A stretch of DNA of 64,000 nucleotides from Tenacibaculum sp. AHE14PA (GTDB taxonomy: Bacteria > Bacteroidota > Bacteroidia > Flavobacteriales > Flavobacteriaceae), in NCBI RefSeq assembly GCF_019278465.1, contig NZ_CP058983.1:620001-684000 (forward strand). The letters are read 5' to 3'. Of this stretch, positions 53,842 to 62,816 are shown piece by piece; within the stretch, counting starts at the first letter, position 1; each line of letters starts with the position of its first letter. A program made the translations under genes and the position numbers. Below the pieces are notes generated by a model that was not told the DNA's origin, did no database searches, and saw nothing but the letters and a program-made list of their open reading frames with translations.

Positions 53842-54417
53842 ATGAGTATTGATTTTTTAATTTCTGTTTTAAATGATATGAAAAATCCTGCTAGGGTAAA
53901 CAGAAATAAGGCTGCTAATATTGTACTGGCACAACCAAATTTAATAAAACAATTAGTTGATTTAACTTTTGATGTAAATAATAAAATATCTATTAAGGCC
54001 GCTTGGGTGTTAGAATGGATTTGTACGCATCACGGAATTGAATATATACATCCTTACGTTACTAATTTTGTTGATAATATATCGAGAGTATATTATGATA
54101 GTGCTGTGCGACCTTGTGCTAAAATTTGTGAACATTTGGCAAACGCATATACTTCTAAAAAGGAAAACGAAACACAAATTATAGTAACACAAAAGCATAT
54201 AGATACAATTATTGAAGTTGGATTTGATTGGTTGATTACGGATCAAAAAATAGCAGTACGTGCTTATACTATGAATTTTTTATATTTATTCGGATTACAA
54301 AAAGATTGGGTCCATACCGAATTACAACACTTAATAAGAACTAAAATTATTCATGAAAGTAAAGGTTGTAAAGCTCGTGGAAAATATATTTTAGATTTGA
54401 TAAACAAAATTGAATAA
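53842..54417 (+). CDS. HEAT-like helical protein of unknown function
   Basis: This 191-residue all-helical cytoplasmic protein looks like a short HEAT/ARM-type repeat protein, with segments such as NRNKAANIVLAQPNLIKQLV and KISIKAAWVLEWICTHHGIE, then KIAVRAYTMNFLYLFGL. I recall flavobacterial homologues being labelled adenylosuccinate lyase, probably because the gene sits beside purB in some genomes. It has none of the lyase's signature motifs and is far too short (about 450 residues are expected). It is two bases from the serine hydrolase gene. Treat the function as unknown. Confidence 0.7.
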   Translation: MSIDFLISVLNDMKNPARVNRNKAANIVLAQPNLIKQLVDLTFDVNNKISIKAAWVLEWICTHHGIEYIHPYVTNFVDNISRVYYDSAVRPCAKICEHLANAYTSKKENETQIIVTQKHIDTIIEVGFDWLITDQKIAVRAYTMNFLYLFGLQKDWVHTELQHLIRTKIIHESKGCKARGKYILDLINKIE

Positions 54418-54419
54418 CT

Positions 54420-55493
54420 ATGAAATTATCTGTTAAACTACTATTATTTGTGGTTTCGTTTTCTTTTAGCATATCAAATGCTCAACTAAAAAAACAAATA
54501 ACTACTGCAACAAATATTACTAAAAAACTTATACTTAATCAAAATATACCCGGGCTTAGTATAACAATTGCAAAAAAGGGTGTTAATATTTGGTCTCAAG
54601 GTTTTGGTTATGCTGATTTAGAAAATAAAAAGAAGGTCTCTTCAAACTCTACACTATTTAGAGTTGCTAGTATATCTAAAACTATAACATCAATCGGTTT
54701 AGCCAAACTTATTGACCTAAATAAAATAAAACTTAACGAGAGTTTGTACAAATATGCTCCCTATTTCCCTCGAAAAAAATATGACTTTACACTCAGGCAA
54801 ATTGGAGGACATATGGCCGGAATTAGACATTATAATGGAAATGAGTTTTTAATCAACAAAAAAATGTCGATAACAAAAGGATTAGATGTATTTAAAAACT
54901 CAGCCCTTTTGTTTAAACCAGGGACTAGATTTAAATACAGTACTTATGGCTTTAATTTATTAAGCGTTGTTATACAAGAATCTTCAAATAATGATTTTTT
55001 TGAGTTCATGTATAAAGAAATTTTTAATCCTTTAAAAATGAATCATACTTTTGCAGAATCTGCAAATTATAAAGTTAATAGCCTTACAAATTTTTACATA
55101 AAACGAAGAGATAAAGTTATTATAGGTCCAAAAGTAAACAATCTATATAAAGCTGCTGGTGGTGGTTTTTTATCAACATCAGAAGATTTGGTTTTGTTAG
55201 GATCTGAATTTATCAATCCCAAAATAATAAGTAAAAAATCTTTACTAGAAATAACAAAATCTAACAAAACAAACGACGGTAAAAAAACTAATTACGGGAT
55301 TGGAATTAGTATTTCAAAAACAAAAAACAATTCTCTAAAGCTAAGTCATTCTGGTGGCGGAATTGGAGCTTCTTCTTACTTATTAATTTATCCGGAAGAA
55401 GAAATAACAATCGCTATTCTTACCAATTTAACAAATGTAAAAATGAATACTTATATAAAAAACTTAGAAACTATTTTTGTAGACGGTAATTAG
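54420..55493 (+). CDS. Serine hydrolase of the class C beta-lactamase/DD-peptidase fold
   Basis: This exported 357-residue protein has signal peptide LSVKLLLFVVSFSFSISNA, cleaved before QLKK. It belongs to the beta-lactamase-related serine hydrolases. The nucleophile motif S-x-x-K is in RVASISKTITSIG, the tyrosine motif appears as KYSTYGFN, and the third motif is HSGGGIGASS near the C-terminus. The second motif reads Y-S-T where beta-lactamases have Y-x-N, so it is more likely an esterase or peptidase than a resistance enzyme. It follows the HEAT-like gene after two bases. Confidence 0.85.
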   Translation: MKLSVKLLLFVVSFSFSISNAQLKKQITTATNITKKLILNQNIPGLSITIAKKGVNIWSQGFGYADLENKKKVSSNSTLFRVASISKTITSIGLAKLIDLNKIKLNESLYKYAPYFPRKKYDFTLRQIGGHMAGIRHYNGNEFLINKKMSITKGLDVFKNSALLFKPGTRFKYSTYGFNLLSVVIQESSNNDFFEFMYKEIFNPLKMNHTFAESANYKVNSLTNFYIKRRDKVIIGPKVNNLYKAAGGGFLSTSEDLVLLGSEFINPKIISKKSLLEITKSNKTNDGKKTNYGIGISISKTKNNSLKLSHSGGGIGASSYLLIYPEEEITIAILTNLTNVKMNTYIKNLETIFVDGN

Positions 55494-55501
55494 TTTTACT
55501 G

Positions 55502-56329
55502 TTATAAGTTAGTTGGTTTTCTATAACCTGCAAAAGGTTGTTTTAATAACTCTTTTAAACTGGCATTTTTTTCAGCATCTGGAAAAGTATCTACTCCGTA
55601 TACAATTTTCTCTCTATCGAGCTCCATATACGTACCGAATAAGCGATCCCATATAGAAAAAATATTTCCATAATTAGAATCGGTATAAGGCAACATATTA
55701 TGATGATGAATCTTATGCATATCAGGTGATACAATAATATAACTCAATATTTTATCAAGCTTTTTTGGCATCTTTATATTTGCGTGTGTTAACTGTGTAA
55801 AAATTAACGACATTGATTGATATAACATTATAATTGCTATTGGAGTTCCTACCAAGAAAACACCAACCAAAGTAAAACTAAAACGAATTACACTTTCTAA
55901 AGGATGATGACGGTTCGCCGTAGTTGTATCCACCTCATGATCGGTATGATGCACCAAATGCACCATCCAAAGTTTTGGAATCTTATGTTCGGTTAAATGT
56001 GCTAAATATGCTCCGAAGAAATCTAAAAACAATACGCCTAAAACTACATATAGCCATAAAGGAATTTCTGGCAACCAATTAATCAATCCGAAATTATTTA
56101 CTTGTACCCAGTCTGCAGTTTTTAGCAACAAAAAAGCAAGCGCAAAATTAATTACAATGGTAGTTGCTGTAAAAAACAAATTAGGAAAAGCGTGTTTCCA
56201 CTTACTATATTTAAATCCAAATAAAGGAATCGCTCCTTCTAATAACCAGAAAAAAGTAATTCCGCCAACTAAAATTAAACTTCGATGACTAGACGGTATC
56301 GTCTCAAAATAATGAATAAGGGTTTCCAA
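55502..56329 (-). CDS. Sterol desaturase/fatty acid hydroxylase family membrane protein
   Basis: This is a 275-residue di-iron membrane oxygenase. The eight-histidine pattern is present: HLTEH, HLVHHTDHE, NRHHPLE and the later HKIHHH. Four or more hydrophobic helices surround it. The family includes sterol desaturases, carotenoid hydroxylases and fatty-acid hydroxylases; bacteria such as this usually lack sterols, so a lipid or pigment substrate is more likely. It is convergent with the serine hydrolase gene, nine bases apart. No pathway neighbours help. Confidence 0.88.
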   Translation of the reverse strand: METLIHYFETIPSSHRSLILVGGITFFWLLEGAIPLFGFKYSKWKHAFPNLFFTATTIVINFALAFLLLKTADWVQVNNFGLINWLPEIPLWLYVVLGVLFLDFFGAYLAHLTEHKIPKLWMVHLVHHTDHEVDTTTANRHHPLESVIRFSFTLVGVFLVGTPIAIIMLYQSMSLIFTQLTHANIKMPKKLDKILSYIIVSPDMHKIHHHNMLPYTDSNYGNIFSIWDRLFGTYMELDREKIVYGVDTFPDAEKNASLKELLKQPFAGYRKPTNL

Positions 56330-56364
56330 TGTTAAAATATTTTTCTAAAAATAAGAAAAAAATA

Positions 56365-56892
56365 CTAACCTAATCTTTTTATTTTCTCGTTAGATCTAAC
56401 TGGTAAACGTTTTTTAAGTTCTTCAACAATTCTATATGTTGCAGGGCAAATAGCTGTATTTGCTATTGTTAAATCTGCTATTTGAATAAATTTCTTACGG
56501 TTTGTATGTGGATACTCTGAACATGCTTTCGGACGTACATCATAAATAAAACATGAATTATCACTTTCATCTAAAAATGAACATGGCGCTGTTTTTAACA
56601 CCATAAAATTATCAGAATCACGCTCTAAATATTGCGCTTCAAAATCACGAACCTTCATTTTTAAATGCTTAGAAATACGCTCTGTATCTTTATCAGTGAA
56701 AATCGGACTTGTAGTTTTACAACAATTACCACAATCTAAACAATCTGTTTTTGCAAATTCCTTCTCATGTATATCTTGTACTACAACATCAAAATTTTTA
56801 GGTACTCGCTTTTTTATGGTGGCAAAGTATTTTTTATTTTGCTTTTCTACGTCTGCTGCTAACTTTTCTAAATTCTCTAAATCTTTATCCAT
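56365..56892 (-). CDS. YkgJ family cysteine cluster protein
   Basis: The 175-residue cytoplasmic protein has the CxxCxxCC motif (TDCLDCGNCCKTTSPIF) near residue 55. A second cluster follows (NSCFIYDVRPKACSEYPH) and then a late cysteine (NTAICPATYR). The pattern is that of the YkgJ/UPF0153 family, thought to bind zinc or an iron-sulphur cluster; the role is unknown. A helical N-terminus precedes the clusters. It lies 36 bases upstream of the desaturase gene on the same strand, so the two could share a transcript. Confidence 0.85.
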   Translation of the reverse strand: MDKDLENLEKLAADVEKQNKKYFATIKKRVPKNFDVVVQDIHEKEFAKTDCLDCGNCCKTTSPIFTDKDTERISKHLKMKVRDFEAQYLERDSDNFMVLKTAPCSFLDESDNSCFIYDVRPKACSEYPHTNRKKFIQIADLTIANTAICPATYRIVEELKKRLPVRSNEKIKRLG

Positions 56893-57040
56893 AATTTTTA
56901 TTTTAAGAAGAAGTTTCGATACTGTTAATTAACAAATAATTACCTGAAATAATATTCAGAAATATTAAAGACAAAACTTACTGCAAAACTAACCATATAA
57001 ATTGTTATAATCAGTTTAAATATCATCCAAATAAATTATG

Positions 57041-57048
57041 TAATTTTG
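57041..57048 (+). promoter_or_regulatory. argS promoter -7 element (TAATTTTG)
   Basis: TAATTTTGC matches TAnnTTTG and ends 21 bases before the argS ATG at 57070. It rules out the longer frame beginning with TTG at 57046, which would start inside the promoter. Confidence 0.65.
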
Positions 57049-57069
57049 CACTTCAATTTTCAACAACTA

Positions 57070-58854
57070 ATGAGCATACAAACCTTAATAGAAACCAAAG
57101 TAAAAGAAGGATTTTTAGCCTTATATAATATTGAAATTCCTACAGTAGAATTTCAAGCAACTCGTAAAGATTTTGAAGGAGATATCACCGTGGTGGTTTT
57201 TCCTCTTTTAAGGTATAAAAAAGGAAACCCTGTTCAGATAGGTAACGATTTAGGTGCTTATTTAGTTGAAAACGTTACTGAAATTACTAATTTTAATGTG
57301 GTAAAAGGTTTCTTAAACTTAGTAATTGAAAATAGTTTTTATACTGATTTCTTTAATAAAATAGCTACAGATACTACTTACGGATTTGTTTCGCCTTCGG
57401 CGGATGATTCTTCTCGTATGGTTGAATATTCATCACCAAACACCAACAAACCTTTACATTTAGGGCATGTTCGTAATGTATTATTAGGATATTCGGTTGC
57501 TGAAATTTTAAAAGCATCAGGTAAAAAAGTATACAAAACACAAATTATAAACGATCGCGGAATTCATATTTGTAAATCGATGTTAGCTTGGGAAAAATTC
57601 GGAAACGGAGAAACTCCTGAGTCTACCGGATTAAAAGGTGATAAATTAGTTGGTAATTACTACGTAAAATTCGATCAAGAATATAAAAAAGAAATAGCAA
57701 CTTTAGTTACTTCAGGAATTTCTGAAGATGATGCTAAAAAACAAGCACCTTTATTTATTGAAGCACAGCAAATGTTGCGTAAATGGGAAGCTGGAGATAA
57801 ACAAGTAGTTGACTTGTGGAAAGAAATGAACAGTTGGGTTTATGAAGGATTTGATGTTACTTATAAAAGTATTGGAGTAGATTTTGACAAGTTATACTAC
57901 GAAAGTAACACCTATTTATTGGGTAAAGATGTTATTGATGAAGGCTTAAAAAGTGGCGTTTTCTTTAAAAAAGAAGATGGTTCTGTTTGGTGTGATTTAA
58001 CTGACGAGGGTTTAGACGAAAAACTAGTATTGCGTTCTGACGGAACAGCAGTTTACATGACACAAGATATTGGTACTGCTATACAACGTTCTAAAGACAT
58101 GCCTGATGTTGGCGGAATGGTATACACTGTTGGTAACGAACAAGATTATCACTTTAAAGTATTGTTCTTAATCTTAAAAAAATTAGGATACTCTTGGGCA
58201 GAACAGTTACATCATTTAAGTTACGGAATGGTAGATTTACCTTCTGGAAAAATGAAGTCTCGTGAAGGAACTGTTGTAGATGCTGATGACTTGATGGATG
58301 AAATGACTGGAACAGCAAGAACTATTTCGCAAGAATTAGGAAAGTTAGAAGGGTATTCTGATGAAGAAAAAGAGGAACTATACAGAGTTATCGGTTTAGG
58401 TGCTTTAAAATATTTTATTTTAAAAGTAGATCCTAAAAAGCGTATTTTGTTTGACCCAAAAGCATCGGTAGATTTTCAAGGAAATACAGGACCTTTTATT
58501 CAATATACCTATGCTAGAATTCAATCTATTTTAAGAAAAGCAGATTTCGACTACAATGTCATATCGAGCGCAGCCGAGATAGAATTACACCCTAAAGAAA
58601 AAGAATTAATAAAACAATTAGAATTATATCCTGAGATAATTCAGCAAGCTGCGAAGAATTATTCACCAGCTGTAATTGCTAATTACACGTATGAATTAGT
58701 AAAAGAATTCAATTCTTTTTACCAAAACGTACACATTTTAGGAGAAGAGAATCAAGATAAAAAAGTATTTAGAGTTCAGTTATCTAAAAAGGTAGCCGAT
58801 ACTATAAAATCAGCATTTAACTTATTAGGAATTCAGGTTCCTGAGAGAATGTAG
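57070..58854 (+). CDS. argS: Arginyl-tRNA synthetase
   Basis: ArgRS charges tRNA-Arg with arginine. From the ATG at 57070 the protein has 594 residues. It has the N-terminal Add1 domain, the HIGH-type motif KPLHLGHVRN, the KMSKS-like loop as SGKMKSREG, and the C-terminal anticodon-binding helical domain (GPFIQYTYARIQSIL onward). All fit class I ArgRS. It has a clear promoter and stands alone before a palindromic element and lpd. Nothing unusual was seen. Confidence 0.96.
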   Translation: MSIQTLIETKVKEGFLALYNIEIPTVEFQATRKDFEGDITVVVFPLLRYKKGNPVQIGNDLGAYLVENVTEITNFNVVKGFLNLVIENSFYTDFFNKIATDTTYGFVSPSADDSSRMVEYSSPNTNKPLHLGHVRNVLLGYSVAEILKASGKKVYKTQIINDRGIHICKSMLAWEKFGNGETPESTGLKGDKLVGNYYVKFDQEYKKEIATLVTSGISEDDAKKQAPLFIEAQQMLRKWEAGDKQVVDLWKEMNSWVYEGFDVTYKSIGVDFDKLYYESNTYLLGKDVIDEGLKSGVFFKKEDGSVWCDLTDEGLDEKLVLRSDGTAVYMTQDIGTAIQRSKDMPDVGGMVYTVGNEQDYHFKVLFLILKKLGYSWAEQLHHLSYGMVDLPSGKMKSREGTVVDADDLMDEMTGTARTISQELGKLEGYSDEEKEELYRVIGLGALKYFILKVDPKKRILFDPKASVDFQGNTGPFIQYTYARIQSILRKADFDYNVISSAAEIELHPKEKELIKQLELYPEIIQQAAKNYSPAVIANYTYELVKEFNSFYQNVHILGEENQDKKVFRVQLSKKVADTIKSAFNLLGIQVPERM

Positions 58855-58910
58855 ATAATTAACAAGTAAACGCGTTAGGGATTGAATGGTGTGTTTGAGC
58901 TCTTTTTAGT

Positions 58911-59044
58911 TGTCAGTTCGAGTAAATTTATGAAGAATGAATAAATTTGTATCGAGAACAAAACTAAAAAAGCGAGTAGTGAAAGCCCGCTCGAACGCCC
59001 AACTTATCGATATGATTTTAAAAATAAAATCACTCGAGATGACA
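58911..59044. repeat. Palindromic intergenic repeat element
   Basis: The 134-bp segment between argS and lpd begins tgtcagttcgagt and ends actcgagatgaca, an imperfect terminal inverted repeat. It also contains an internal CTCGAACGC-type motif. No ORF is present. It resembles non-coding miniature repeats scattered in flavobacterial genomes, and a decayed relative lies at 6322-6423. Confidence 0.65.
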
Positions 59045-59087
59045 TAAATAAAAACGAATAAACAAACAACAAGTAAAAATAAACGAC

Positions 59088-60476
59088 ATGAAATACGACG
59101 TATTAATAATCGGAAGTGGTCCTGGAGGTTATGTAACTGCTATTAGAGCATCTCAATTAGGATTTAAGGTTGGAGTAATTGAAAAAGAAAGCTTAGGTGG
59201 AATTTGCTTAAACTGGGGATGTATTCCTACAAAAGCATTGTTAAAATCTGCTCAGGTTTATGATTATTTAAAACATGTAGACCAATATGGTTTAAAGGCA
59301 GAAGCAATCGATAAAGATTTCGAAGCTGTTATTAAACGTAGTCGTGGTGTTGCTGAAGGAATGAGTAAAGGTGTTTCTTTTTTAATGAAGAAAAACAAAA
59401 TTGATATTATTAACGGTTTTGGTAAAATTAAAACTGGTAAAAAAGTTGATGTTACTGCCGAAGACGGAACTATAACTGAATATAGCGCTGATAATATTAT
59501 TATCGCTACTGGTGCTCGCTCTAGAGTATTACCTAATTTACCACAAGATGGTAAAAAAGTAATTGGATATCGTGAAGCAATGAGCTTACCAAGCCAACCA
59601 AAATCTATGATAGTTGTAGGTTCTGGTGCTATTGGTGTTGAATTTGCGCATTTTTACAACTCAATGGGAACTGAGGTTACTGTTGTAGAGTTTATGCCAA
59701 ATATTGTTCCTGTTGAAGATAAAGATGTTTCTAAGCAAATGGAACGTTCTTTCAAAAAAGCTGGAATTAAAGTAATGACAAGTTCTTCTGTAGAATCTGT
59801 TGATACTTCTGGTGACGGCGTAAAAGCGAACGTTAAAACTAAAAAAGGAGAAGTAACTTTAGAAGCAGATATTTTATTATCGGCTGTTGGAATTAAAACG
59901 AATATTGAAAACATCGGTTTAGAAGATGTTGGTATTATAACTGATAGAGATAAAATTTTAGTAAACGACTGGTATCAAACTAACATTCCTGGTTATTATG
60001 CTATTGGAGATGTTACTCCTGGACCTGCATTAGCACACGTTGCTTCTGCCGAAGGAATTACTTTGGTTGAAAAATTAGCTGGTGTACATACTGAAGCTAT
60101 CGATTACGGAAACATTCCTGGTTGTACATACGCTACTCCAGAAATTGCTTCTGTTGGATTCACAGAAGAGCAAGCAAAAGAAGCTGGTTACGAATTAAAA
60201 GTTGGTAAATTTCCTTTCTCTGCCTCTGGTAAAGCTACTGCAGCTGGAACTCCTGATGGTTTTGTAAAAGTAATTTTTGATGCTAAGTATGGTGAATGGT
60301 TAGGTTGCCATATGATTGGTGCTGGTGTTACCGATATGATTGCTGAAGCTGTTTTAGGCCGTAAGTTAGAAACTACAGGTCATGAAGTATTAAAAACTAT
60401 CCACCCACACCCAACAATGAGTGAAGCAGTGATGGAAGCTGTTGCTGATGCTTATGATGAAGTAATTCACTTATAA
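59088..60476 (+). CDS. lpdA: Dihydrolipoyl dehydrogenase
   Basis: This E3 flavoprotein re-oxidises dihydrolipoamide in the pyruvate and 2-oxoglutarate dehydrogenase and glycine-cleavage systems. The 462-residue protein has the FAD motif VLIIGSGPGGYVTAIRA, redox-active cysteines in GGICLNWGCIPTK, the NAD-binding VVGSGAIGVEFA, and the catalytic His-Glu near the end in HPHPTMSEAVMEA. No E1 or E2 genes are nearby. It ends in a terminator whose T-run overlaps the promoter of the next gene. Confidence 0.96.
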   Translation: MKYDVLIIGSGPGGYVTAIRASQLGFKVGVIEKESLGGICLNWGCIPTKALLKSAQVYDYLKHVDQYGLKAEAIDKDFEAVIKRSRGVAEGMSKGVSFLMKKNKIDIINGFGKIKTGKKVDVTAEDGTITEYSADNIIIATGARSRVLPNLPQDGKKVIGYREAMSLPSQPKSMIVVGSGAIGVEFAHFYNSMGTEVTVVEFMPNIVPVEDKDVSKQMERSFKKAGIKVMTSSSVESVDTSGDGVKANVKTKKGEVTLEADILLSAVGIKTNIENIGLEDVGIITDRDKILVNDWYQTNIPGYYAIGDVTPGPALAHVASAEGITLVEKLAGVHTEAIDYGNIPGCTYATPEIASVGFTEEQAKEAGYELKVGKFPFSASGKATAAGTPDGFVKVIFDAKYGEWLGCHMIGAGVTDMIAEAVLGRKLETTGHEVLKTIHPHPTMSEAVMEAVADAYDEVIHL

Positions 60477-60499
60477 AACTCTTAAAGTTTATATAAATG

Positions 60500-60535
60500 A
60501 AACCTCTCCTATTTATTAGGCGAGGTTTTTTTTTT
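60500..60535 (+). terminator. Terminator of lpdA
   Basis: AAACCTC pairs with GAGGTTT around a loop containing TCCTATTTATTAGGC, which adds an inner pairing, and a run of T follows. The T-run merges into the next promoter's -7 box. Confidence 0.75.
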
Positions 60536-60542
60536 ATCTTTG
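60535..60542 (+). promoter_or_regulatory. Lipoprotein gene promoter -7 element (TATCTTTG)
   Basis: TATCTTTG matches TAnnTTTG and ends only three bases before the ATG at 60546, predicting a leaderless mRNA. It overlaps the end of the lpdA terminator, so a chance match is possible. Confidence 0.45.
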
Positions 60543-60545
60543 AGG

Positions 60546-60998
60546 ATGAAAAAATTGATCCCTATATTCGCATTGTTAGTAGTATGTTTTTATTCTTGTA
60601 AAACGGATGAAAAAAAAGCTGCTACACATCCTTTAAACGTTCCTTTTAACGAACGTCCTGTTCCTGTACTTCCAAGCATGAATAATTCCGCTACTAATGT
60701 TGTAGGTGGTGCACATTATATATGCCCTAAGAAATGTAAAGGAGGAAGCTCAAGCGCTCAAGGTGCTTGCCCGGTTTGTAACACAGCGCTTGCTCATAAC
60801 CAAGCTTTTCATAACACACCACAAACACCCGTTACAACACCAATGTCTACTCCTGTAGCACCAACGGCTGCCGGACCAAACGCTGCTGGCCAATACCACT
60901 ATACTTGTGCTAATGGATGTGCAGGAGGTGGAGATGCCGCTGGTAAATGTAATAGTTGTGCTGGAGATTTAGCACATAACGCTGCTTTTCATAGTTAG
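60546..60998 (+). CDS. Lipoprotein with two heavy-metal-binding-like Cys/His repeats
   Basis: This lipoprotein of about 150 residues has signal KKLIPIFALLVVCFYSC, lipidated at Cys18. Two copies of a Cys/His unit follow: HYICPKKCKGGSSSAQGACP with VCNTALAHNQAFH, and HYTCANGCAGGGDAAGKCNS with CAGDLAHNAAFH. Each has four cysteines and several histidines and resembles the small heavy-metal-binding domains of metal efflux proteins. A Pro/Thr/Ala-rich linker joins them. A role in copper, zinc or other metal binding at the cell envelope is likely but unproven. Terminators lie on both sides, so it is monocistronic. Confidence 0.75.
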   Translation: MKKLIPIFALLVVCFYSCKTDEKKAATHPLNVPFNERPVPVLPSMNNSATNVVGGAHYICPKKCKGGSSSAQGACPVCNTALAHNQAFHNTPQTPVTTPMSTPVAPTAAGPNAAGQYHYTCANGCAGGGDAAGKCNSCAGDLAHNAAFHS

Positions 60999-61026
60999 AA
61001 AGAAAAAATATAAGTTTACACTGCTT

Positions 61027-61055
61027 AAACCTCACCTATTTGGTGAGGTTTTTTT
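61027..61055. terminator. Terminator after the metal-binding lipoprotein
   Basis: AAACCTCACC pairs with GGTGAGGTTT across a five-base loop and is followed by T-residues. It also reaches the stop of the convergent AsmA-like gene. Confidence 0.85.
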
Positions 61056-62556
61056 ATAGTAAAATTTTCTTCAAAGACTCTTTAATATTCTCCCATAAAA
61101 AGTTCCAAAAAGAACGAGTTTTATTTCGCTCAAGTTTTAAAATTTTCACTTTTTCTATACCATCTTTAGAGGAGTTTTTCACTATTAAACTAGTAATCCA
61201 AGACACTAATTTTTTTATTTGTCTATCTTTATTTAATACTTTTACTTTTAATCCTTTATACTGAATTGCAAAATCTCCATTAGACTCAGTATCATTTCCA
61301 TAGAAATTAAAAAATAATTTTGAAATTTCTCCATCTAACTCTACATTTAAATTTGGTTTTATAAATGAATTTATTTTATCTGAATACACTGCTCCTAACT
61401 TTCCTTTAATTTGAAAAGCATCATTTAAACTACCTACATTAAACCTCCAATCAATTTCTAAAGGAGATGTATTCATAAAACTACAGTTTATTATTACTTT
61501 AGTTGTAGGAAAACTATCTTTTACTTTTATGTTTAATAAGTTACTTATAGTTGCATTTATTTTATGAAAACTAATAAGTCCGGCTTTTCTTTCAACATCC
61601 GCTAACTCTTCATATACAATTTTACTATTACTAATTTTTACCGTGTCTAATTTAAGTTCAAACGGCAACTCTCGTAAACTTTTACTGTATAAGTCTTTTC
61701 GTTCATTTGCATCCTCTAAAACTGTTCCATTTAAGTATACATTAAAATCACCTTCATCTATAAATAACTGTTTTGCTTCAAAAAATAATTTCTCTTTATT
61801 AATAACTTTTAATTCAGGGATATTAATTTTTTTTATAAAAAGACTTAATAAGTCTGTTTCATAAGCAACATGGTATATATAATTTTTTCTAGATTTTAAC
61901 GGTACTATTTCTAGACTATCAATTGTAAGTTTTGAATTTTCAAAAGATAAATTACCTATTTTAAAAGCTTGCGTTTCTGAAGTTTTTCTTTCAAAATTAT
62001 TTACAGACACAAACATTTCTTTATACAAAAAAGGAATAGCGTTTTTTAGAGATGTATCATATTTAACTTCCGTAACTTTTAATACAACTTCCTCTACTTT
62101 AAGAAAATTATTCTTTAAATCAATAACATCTACTTTTAAACCATTTACTTCTACAGCACCTATTTCTATTTCTGTCGCATTCGTTTTAGTACTGCCTTTT
62201 GTTGATTTATTTACAATATCTTTTAATAGTTTTCCTTGAAGTTCTAATGTATTTAACTGTACTAAATCTGCTGATATTTTTTTGTTTTTAAAATATGAGT
62301 AATATGAAAAACCTTTTAATAATACACTTTCTACTTCTACCTCTAAACTACCCTTTTTAATTACAATATTGTTTACTGATACATTACCAAACAATACATT
62401 TGTTGATACATTACCTGTAAATGTAATTTTATTTTCAATCGATTTTTTTAAAAGAAATTTTTCTACCTTAGTTGATATATAAAAATTTACTCCTATTAAT
62501 AATAGTAATAAAACACTTAAAATCTTTATACTATTTTGATACTTTTTCTTTATCAT
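61054..62556 (-). CDS. AsmA-like envelope protein
   Basis: This 500-residue protein has one N-terminal membrane helix (ILSVLLLLLIGVNFYISTKVE) and a long periplasmic part rich in beta strands. Repeated patterns such as VNNIVIKKGSLEVEVESVLL, LELQGKLLKDI and AVEVNGLKVDVIDLKNNFLK recall the AsmA/DUF748 superfamily of bridge-like lipid transfer proteins. A C-terminal basic segment (KVKILKLERNKTRSFWNFLW) closes it. The size is modest for the family. The gene is transcribed alone. Lipid transport or assembly between membranes is an inference from fold resemblance only. Confidence 0.6.
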   Translation of the reverse strand: MIKKKYQNSIKILSVLLLLLIGVNFYISTKVEKFLLKKSIENKITFTGNVSTNVLFGNVSVNNIVIKKGSLEVEVESVLLKGFSYYSYFKNKKISADLVQLNTLELQGKLLKDIVNKSTKGSTKTNATEIEIGAVEVNGLKVDVIDLKNNFLKVEEVVLKVTEVKYDTSLKNAIPFLYKEMFVSVNNFERKTSETQAFKIGNLSFENSKLTIDSLEIVPLKSRKNYIYHVAYETDLLSLFIKKINIPELKVINKEKLFFEAKQLFIDEGDFNVYLNGTVLEDANERKDLYSKSLRELPFELKLDTVKISNSKIVYEELADVERKAGLISFHKINATISNLLNIKVKDSFPTTKVIINCSFMNTSPLEIDWRFNVGSLNDAFQIKGKLGAVYSDKINSFIKPNLNVELDGEISKLFFNFYGNDTESNGDFAIQYKGLKVKVLNKDRQIKKLVSWITSLIVKNSSKDGIEKVKILKLERNKTRSFWNFLWENIKESLKKILL

Positions 62557-62703
62557 TTTTAATAAAACTATTTTAAAATATTAAATAGAGCACTTACTCT
62601 TAGTTTAAAACCTTTAGCAACAATACAAAATACACTTCTTAAATGTTAAAAATAAACACTATTTATAAACTTTTTATGTATTTGTAATAAATATTATTGT
62701 TTT

Positions 62704-62720
62704 TTGGCACATTTATTGCA
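62704..62720 (+). promoter_or_regulatory. Sigma54 (RpoN)-type promoter
   Basis: TTGGCACATTTATTGCA matches the -24/-12 consensus TGGCAC-N5-TTGC with exact spacing: GG at 62706-62707 and GC at 62718-62719. The predicted start is about 62731. I found no other match of this quality in the window, and it lies in an intergenic region immediately upstream of a small ORF. Confidence 0.7.
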
Positions 62721-62751
62721 GTTAACAATTCTTTAACATAAAACACAAACT

Positions 62752-62802
62752 ATGAAAAACTATCTACTAAACAGTTTTTATTATTGGTGGGAGAATTGTT
62801 AA
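62752..62802 (+). CDS. 16-residue Tyr/Trp-rich leader-like peptide
   Basis: ATG at 62752 opens a 16-codon ORF encoding MKNYLLNSFYYWWENC, ending at TAA 62802. It lies about 21 bases after the predicted sigma54 start site and 14 bases before a strong terminator, making a transcript of about 120 nt. Adjacent Tyr-Tyr-Trp-Trp codons just before the stop recall amino-acid attenuation leaders such as trpL, but no gene follows on this strand. An 11-bp inverted repeat (62722-62732 with 62792-62802) brackets it, though its left arm lies mostly upstream of the predicted start site. It could be an orphan attenuator, a regulatory RNA, or a functional peptide. Confidence 0.5.
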   Translation: MKNYLLNSFYYWWENC

Positions 62803-62816
62803 ATGAAAAGGAAAGA

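Noticed and set aside
57046..57070. argS start at the TTG at 57046
   Set aside because: That codon lies inside the perfect -7 promoter motif; the ATG at 57070 begins the conserved protein.
62722..62802. RNA hairpin formed by the 11-bp inverted repeat around the small ORF
   Set aside because: With the predicted start near 62731, most of the left arm is upstream of the transcript, so it cannot fold in the RNA unless transcription begins earlier.
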